The notes beneath the pieces were generated by a model. That model worked only from the letters and a program-made list of their open reading frames with translations. It did no database searches and was not told the origin of the DNA. Shown here in pieces: positions 6,500 to 10,431 of a DNA stretch of 10,431 bases (its first letter is position 1; each line of letters opens with the position of its first letter). The stretch covers positions 1 through 10,431 of the forward strand of contig JAEZGC010000330.1 in the NCBI GenBank assembly GCA_023437345.1. The letters are read 5' to 3'. The position numbers and the translations under genes are program-made. This DNA is from Actinomycetes bacterium. Lineage in GTDB: Bacteria > Actinomycetota > Actinomycetes > Propionibacteriales > Propionibacteriaceae.

Positions 6500-7541
6500 A
6501 CCCCAGTTCCGCCACGGGCTCGTCCTAGGCAAGTTCTACCCGCCCCACGCCGGCCACCACCACCTGATCCGCACCGCGCTGCGACGCTGCCGCAGGGTTA
6601 CCGTCGAGGTCCTGGCGGCGAGCGTGGAGTCCATCCCGCTCGAGCACCGGATGGCGTGGCTGGCCGAGGACCACCCGACCGCCCGGGTGGTCGGCACTAT
6701 CGACGATGCCGAGGTCGACTACGCGTCCGAGGAGGCCTGGCAGGCCCACCTGGTGCCGATCCGCGGCCTGCTCGACGCCCCGGTTGATGCCGTGTTCACC
6801 TCCGACCCCTACGGCGCGGAACTGGCCCGCCGACTCGGTGCCGACTGGGTCCAGGTCGATCCCAGACGGACCGACAACAACGTCTCCGGCACCGCGGTGC
6901 GCGACGACCTCGCCGGGCACTGGCACGAGCTCTCCGCCGCCACCCGCGCCGGCCTCGCCGCGCGGGTGGTGGTGCTGGGGGCGGAGTCGACAGGCTCGAC
7001 CACGCTGGCCGCCGCGCTGGCCGGGCGGTTCGGCGCCCCGTGGGTGCCGGAGTACGGACGCGAGCACACCCTGACCCGGCCCGGCGGGCTCACCGCCGCG
7101 TGGCGGCCTGACGAGTTCCACCTGATCGTCGAGCGCCAGCTGGCCTGGGAGGACCGCGCGCTGCGCCACACCCCGGTGCCCCTGGTGGTGTGCGACACCG
7201 ACGTGCTGGCGACCGCGTTGTGGTACGAGCGCTATCTCGGCACCGCCTCGGCCGCCATCCTCGACCGGGCGGCGGGCCACCGTCCTGACCTGTACCTGCT
7301 GACCGGCGACGAGATCGCGTGGACCGATGACGGCACCCGTGACGGCCGGCACATCAGGCACGCCATGCAGCAGCGCTTCCGCGACACCCTCGCCGCCGGC
7401 CCGGTGCCGTGGACCGAGCTGACCGGCACCGTCGGCGAGCGGCTGGCTGCCGCCGTCCCGCTGGTGGCGGACGCGGTCGCCCGGCGGACGAGATTCGCCG
7501 CGCCGCTGGACCAGCGCAACTCCCCGTCCCCCGTAGGCTGA
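6492..7541 (+). CDS. nadR: NadR-like NMN adenylyltransferase / ribosylnicotinamide kinase, with a P-loop lacking the Lys
   Basis: This 349-residue bifunctional salvage enzyme should make NAD from nicotinamide riboside in two steps. Residues 9-150 form the nucleotidyltransferase domain: GKFYPPHAGH at 13-22 (HxGH = 19-22) and VSGTAVR at 131-137, the SGTxxR nucleotide-binding signature. Residues 155-330 form the ribosylnicotinamide kinase domain, with VCDTD at 233-237 and WTDDGTR at 277-283, both typical of NadR. There is no N-terminal helix-turn-helix, so it is not the enteric-type repressor. The P-loop reads GAESTGSTT (163-171): Ser169 replaces the invariant Walker A Lys, although the rest of the loop and domain are intact. 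It may be a lineage variant that still works or a weakened kinase; I cannot tell. The ATG at 6492 overlaps the pnuC end by 8 nt and has GGAG 7 nt upstream at 6481-6484, so the pair is a coupled uptake-and-trapping operon. Confidence 0.93.
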   Translation: MPEPQFRHGLVLGKFYPPHAGHHHLIRTALRRCRRVTVEVLAASVESIPLEHRMAWLAEDHPTARVVGTIDDAEVDYASEEAWQAHLVPIRGLLDAPVDAVFTSDPYGAELARRLGADWVQVDPRRTDNNVSGTAVRDDLAGHWHELSAATRAGLAARVVVLGAESTGSTTLAAALAGRFGAPWVPEYGREHTLTRPGGLTAAWRPDEFHLIVERQLAWEDRALRHTPVPLVVCDTDVLATALWYERYLGTASAAILDRAAGHRPDLYLLTGDEIAWTDDGTRDGRHIRHAMQQRFRDTLAAGPVPWTELTGTVGERLAAAVPLVADAVARRTRFAAPLDQRNSPSPVG

Positions 7542-7549
7542 CCACCGTG
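7534..7549 (+). promoter_or_regulatory. Putative internal leaderless promoter before the MoxR gene (-10 TAGGCT)
   Basis: TAGGCT at 7534-7539 overlaps the nadR stop codon by one base and lies seven bases before the GTG at 7547, the spacing expected for a leaderless transcript. There is no Shine-Dalgarno between the genes, and the NadR-MoxR gap is only 5 bp. A good -35 is not visible. If real, the MoxR module can be transcribed separately from the NAD-salvage pair, with which it has no evident functional link. It could be chance, since TAGGCT is a short motif. Confidence 0.45.
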
Positions 7550-9115
7550 CCGGACCGCTGGAGCAAGGTGTCCGCCTCCCCCACCACAGGGGACGCGGAC
7601 CTGGTCGACGCCCTCACCACCGACGACCTGTTCACCCCCGCCCGGCCGGCGGCGGTGTACCTCGACGAGAAGCTGCGCCGGGCGTACTACTGGCTGGTCA
7701 ACCGGGCCGTCATCTCGCCCTACTACGACATCGAGTTCAGCCACGGCGCCCCGGTGGCGTTCCGGCTCGGGGACGCCGGCGCCGAACTCACCCTGCCGCG
7801 CGACCCGTCCTTCGCCTCCAACGTGCTGCTGCCACTGCTCACCTTCGCGGTCGGCGGCCGGTGCCTGCTGGTCGGCGGCCCTGGCCGCGGCAAGACCACC
7901 CTTGCGGTGCTGATGGGGGTGCTGGCCGGGTCGGCACCCGCCGAGGTCCGGCGCGGCGTCCAGCAGGGCCAGCCGCAGCTGACGATCTCCGACCTGGTCG
8001 GCATCCCGCTGCCCCGCGACCTGGTCAGCGCCTCCCGGCTGACCGACATCGGGATCGCCTGGCGGGACTGGCTGAGCCGTCCGGTCAAGATCGTCGACGA
8101 GTACAACCGGATCCCGACCAAGACCCAGTCGGCGCTGCTCACCATGGTCGCCGAGGGCTACGTCGAGAGCCACGACCAGGTGCTCCGCACCGCTCCCGAC
8201 TCGGGGGTGGAGAGCTGGTTCTTCACCGCCAACGACGACGCCGGCGGCGGCACCTTCCCGGTGATCCAGGCGCTCAAGGACCGGATGGACGTCACAGTCG
8301 CCGCGCTCGGCTTCAACAGCCGGTTCTTCAGCGAACTCGTCGCGCGGGTGGAGGCGGGCGAGAAGCCCGAGGACCACGTCCCTGGCGAACTCGTGTTCAC
8401 CCCCGCCGAGCAGTCAGCGATGCTGGCGCAGATCCGGGTCGTCCCGCTGCCGGCGCCGGTGCGGCGGCGGCTGGAGTTCTTCTTCAGCCACTTCGAGTTC
8501 GCCCAGCACGCCGGGCGCCAGTTCGAGTACCGCACCAAGGACACCGTCGCGACCGCCGGTGGCCGGGTCGGTGAGGTGATCGAGGCCAACACCGGCGCCG
8601 ACCTGCAGGTGGACCTCGGCGCGCAGACCCTGAACAGCCTGTCGGTCAGGTCGCTGCAGAGCCTGATCCTGTACGCCAAGGCGATGGCGTGGTTCCGCGG
8701 ACGGCCGGAGGTCGGGGTGGCCGACGTCGCAGCCGTGGTGCCGTTCGCGCTGCGCGGCAAGCTGCTGCCCAACCCGACCCACCCGAGGTTCGACGTCGGC
8801 GCGGAGCCCGAACTGCTCACCGACCTGGCCAGCTGGCTCGGGTCGCTCTTCACCGAGTCGAACCGGCAGTTCGACGCGCTCGGCCTCGGGGTCGACGACC
8901 CGGTCGGCCGGCTGCTCGCCGAGTTCGACAAGGGCCTGGCAGGGCTGGACGCGGTGGAGACCGGACGACGGATCACCGCGATCGAGGCGCAACTGCAGGC
9001 CATCGCCTCCGGCGGCAAGCTGTACGGCCGCCACTTCGACGACCTGGCGGCCCTGAAGTACCTGCACCAGCGCTACTCCGGCTACCTGCGCTGGGTCCAG
9101 GCCGGGAAGCGGTAG
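7547..9115 (+). CDS. MoxR-type AAA+ ATPase, long form
   Basis: The 522-residue protein has a complete AAA+ core: Walker A GGPGRGKTT (110-118), Walker B KIVDE (181-185, D184/E185), sensor 1 Asn at WFFTAND (N229) and an ALKDRMDV segment (242-249), where the DR pair with R246 is the likely arginine finger. NRIPTKTQSALL after Walker B is typical of the MoxR group. MoxR proteins are ATP-driven chaperones that usually work with a vWA partner to insert cofactors or mature complexes. The core is flanked by about 100 extra N-terminal residues and a long C-terminal part (roughly 330-522) ending in a charged helical region, so it is well over the approximately 320 residues of simple MoxR proteins. The subfamily is not resolved here. 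An upstream in-frame extension would overlap nadR and lacks MoxR sequence; GTG 7547 fits the -10 spacing, and GTG 7568 is a less likely alternative. The following two genes are tightly linked, which argues for one complex. Confidence 0.9.
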   Translation: MPDRWSKVSASPTTGDADLVDALTTDDLFTPARPAAVYLDEKLRRAYYWLVNRAVISPYYDIEFSHGAPVAFRLGDAGAELTLPRDPSFASNVLLPLLTFAVGGRCLLVGGPGRGKTTLAVLMGVLAGSAPAEVRRGVQQGQPQLTISDLVGIPLPRDLVSASRLTDIGIAWRDWLSRPVKIVDEYNRIPTKTQSALLTMVAEGYVESHDQVLRTAPDSGVESWFFTANDDAGGGTFPVIQALKDRMDVTVAALGFNSRFFSELVARVEAGEKPEDHVPGELVFTPAEQSAMLAQIRVVPLPAPVRRRLEFFFSHFEFAQHAGRQFEYRTKDTVATAGGRVGEVIEANTGADLQVDLGAQTLNSLSVRSLQSLILYAKAMAWFRGRPEVGVADVAAVVPFALRGKLLPNPTHPRFDVGAEPELLTDLASWLGSLFTESNRQFDALGLGVDDPVGRLLAEFDKGLAGLDAVETGRRITAIEAQLQAIASGGKLYGRHFDDLAALKYLHQRYSGYLRWVQAGKR

Positions 9116-9119
9116 GCCG

Positions 9120-9788
9120 GTGGGCATCGCGTCAGGGCCCGGCCACCTGGTCAACCACGGGCTCGCAGTGACCGTGACGCCGGCGCCGCCCTTCCCGGCC
9201 GGTGATCTCGCGGTGGCGACTGCGAATGTTGCGGCCTGGGGCGGCCACCCGGCGTTGTTCACCCATTTCCTTACCGCCGGCCTGGCGGCCGCAGGGCTGG
9301 AGCCGCAGTCCGCCCGCAAGCTCGCCGCCGTCGCCGGCTGGCGCAGCGGGGTGCTCGGCCTGCGGCGGGAGGCGCTGGCCGGGCTGCCGCAGCTGCCCGC
9401 CGACGCTGCGGCGGCGGTCCTCGGTTTCCCACCCGGGTCGGTGGCCGAGTTCTGCGAGCTGCAGCAGCTCGACCCCTACTGGTGGCCCGGCCGTCGCGGG
9501 TTCGGGCAGGTGCTACGCGCCGGCGGCTTCGCCGGCCTGGGTGGCCCGTGGCTCGCCCCGCCGGTGCAGGCCGGTAGCGGTGGGCTGCCGGGACGCTGGG
9601 TGGTGCTGGCCGGCGACCGCTGGTGGCAGCTGGACGCCGACGTGTTCGGAGCCCGGCTGCTCGACCTTGACGAGGCACCCCGGTGCGGGGCTGACACCGA
9701 CCCGGCAGGGGTGCGGATCAGCGTCCGGCCCGACTCCTACCTGGTGCGCCTCGACGTGCCCGCCGAACTGCCCACGGGGTACCGATGA
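9120..9788 (+). CDS. Unrecognised protein between MoxR and HExxH genes
   Basis: I do not recognise this 222-residue protein. It begins 4 nt after the MoxR stop and its TGA overlaps the next start as ATGA, so it is very probably translated with both neighbours. The reading frame has normal high-GC codon use and is clearly coding. Visible features: an Ala-rich helical part at about 27-110 (AVATANVAAWGG, LFTHFLTAGLAAAGL, GWRSGVLGLRREAL); a short aromatic block LDPYWWPGRRGFG (117-129); then a beta-rich C-terminal part including RWVVLAGDRWWQLDADVFG and a final VRISVRPDSYLVRLDV. There is no signal peptide, membrane segment, or metal or nucleotide motif. A third component that bridges the ATPase and the peptidase-like protein is a reasonable inference from position only. 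The start is uncertain: GTG 9120 has GGGAAG 10 nt upstream; GTG 9168 would remove 16 residues. Confidence 0.82.
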   Translation: MGIASGPGHLVNHGLAVTVTPAPPFPAGDLAVATANVAAWGGHPALFTHFLTAGLAAAGLEPQSARKLAAVAGWRSGVLGLRREALAGLPQLPADAAAAVLGFPPGSVAEFCELQQLDPYWWPGRRGFGQVLRAGGFAGLGGPWLAPPVQAGSGGLPGRWVVLAGDRWWQLDADVFGARLLDLDEAPRCGADTDPAGVRISVRPDSYLVRLDVPAELPTGYR

Positions 9789-10431
9789 GCACCCCGACGG
9801 TCACCGGGCTGGACTGGCGACAGGCCTGGGAGACGGCGCAGCGACTGTGGGGGGTGCACCTGCACGACCCGGTGTTCGTTTCGCTGCCCCAGCCGCCGAG
9901 CTTCGCGTGGTTCAGCTTCCCGCCTGAGGTGACTGTCGACGTCGGGGCGCTGCTGGCCGCGGGCGCCGGCGACGAACTGGAGTCGGTGCTGGCCCACGAG
10001 ATCGGTCACCACGTGCTCTCCCCCGGCACCCGGCTCGACTCCCTCAAGGTCAACCACCAGCTGGCCAGGGCGCTGGCGGCCAGTGACCGTCCGGTCGATG
10101 CCCGCCTCGTCTCGCTGCTGGCGAACCTGTGGTCGGACCAGCTGATCAACACAAGGGTCGCGACCGCCCAGCGGCGCAGCGAACCTGACCGTGAACCGGG
10201 GATGGTGCGGCTGTGGCGCCGGCTCACCGCCGGCAACCGGGCCGAGGGCCTCGACTGGGTGGTGCGACGCGCCTACGAACTCACCTGGGCGCTGCCCCCG
10301 GGGACGCTGTGCCCGGTTGACCCGCCGGTTGCCGTCCCGCCCGCCGCACCGCCACCCGCTGCCCCTGCACCGGCGACCGACGTGCCCGACCGGTTCGCCG
10401 AGCAGGAGCAGGCGCTGCGGGCCGCCCAGGC
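9785..10431 (+). CDS. HExxH metallopeptidase-like protein, probably with a C-terminal vWA domain beyond the edge (partial)
   Basis: The ATG at 9785 overlaps the previous stop (ATGA) and the frame is open to the window edge, giving 215 codons. LAHEIGHHVLSP at 69-80 is a canonical zincin motif (HEIGH 71-75), preceded by a strand-like segment (FAWFSFPPEVTVD). About 40 residues later NLWSDQLIN at 114-122 is a candidate third-ligand region, with D118 the obvious suspect. From about 181 the protein becomes a Pro/Ala-rich linker, then DRFAEQEQALRAAQ starts a charged helix at the edge. This N-terminal peptidase-like domain, linker and an upstream MoxR ATPase are the layout expected for proteins ending in a vWA domain, but none of that domain is visible here. 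There is no signal peptide, so it acts in the cytosol. Whether it cuts proteins or only uses the zinc fold for binding is unknown. Confidence 0.82.
   Translation, partial: MSTPTVTGLDWRQAWETAQRLWGVHLHDPVFVSLPQPPSFAWFSFPPEVTVDVGALLAAGAGDELESVLAHEIGHHVLSPGTRLDSLKVNHQLARALAASDRPVDARLVSLLANLWSDQLINTRVATAQRRSEPDREPGMVRLWRRLTAGNRAEGLDWVVRRAYELTWALPPGTLCPVDPPVAVPPAAPPPAAPAPATDVPDRFAEQEQALRAAQ

Noticed and set aside
7409..7546. Possible 46-residue N-terminal extension of the MoxR protein from 7409
   Set aside because: It overlaps the conserved end of nadR out of frame, is Arg/Gly/Ala-rich shadow sequence, and precedes the TAGGCT/GTG signal at 7534-7549.
7232..8377. A 381-codon minus-strand open frame
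   Set aside because: It is antisense to nadR and the MoxR gene, which carry intact NadR and AAA+ motifs in register; the antisense product is compositionally a shadow.
8158..9319. Minus-strand open frames of 286 and 301 codons opposite the MoxR gene
   Set aside because: Both are antisense to conserved MoxR sequence, have no plausible start signal, and overlap each other in different frames.
1..10431. CRISPR arrays, insertion sequences, tRNA or rRNA genes, attachment sites
   Set aside because: I saw no direct-repeat arrays, transposase motifs, terminal inverted repeats, tRNA cloverleaf or rRNA sequence; the window is filled by protein genes with uniform base composition.

Overview
The window is very GC-rich, with GC-dominated third codon positions, an actinobacterial-type SOS box and several GTG starts that look leaderless. 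This points to an actinomycete (Actinomycetota). I cannot fix the genus from the sequence; a member of the Propionibacteriales or a neighbouring order is only a guess. Coding density is close to 100 %. The one real gap is a divergent promoter region of about 110 bp around 5265-5375, and no stretch over 300 bases lacks a gene.

Left half, minus strand (1-5264): a complete SOS mutagenesis cassette transcribed leftwards, imuA' - imuB - dnaE2. The genes are joined by two identical 1-nt TGATG stop/start overlaps. A perfect 16-bp LexA (SOS) box sits in the spacer of the promoter in front of imuA'. DnaE2 is the error-prone polymerase, ImuB the catalytically dead Y-family adaptor that links it to the sliding clamp, and ImuA' a RecA-fold accessory protein. 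DnaE2 runs off the left edge and lacks only about its last 30-80 residues.

Centre, plus strand (5376-7541): a divergent small flavin/pyridoxamine-phosphate-oxidase-like 'general stress protein', followed by an NAD-salvage pair, pnuC (nicotinamide riboside transporter) and nadR (NMN adenylyltransferase / ribosylnicotinamide kinase without the HTH repressor domain). The two overlap by 8 nt. The NadR kinase P-loop has Ser where the Walker A lysine should be.

Right part, plus strand (7547-10431): a three-gene unit made of a long MoxR-type AAA+ ATPase, an unrecognised 222-residue protein, and the N-terminal part of an HExxH metallopeptidase-like protein with a Pro/Ala-rich linker that runs off the right edge and may lead to a vWA domain. 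The genes are 4 nt apart and then overlap by 4 nt (ATGA). This module is the best candidate for a poorly described system. It has the layout of MoxR / unknown / vWA-type chaperone or conflict modules, but no substrate or effector can be named from the sequence.
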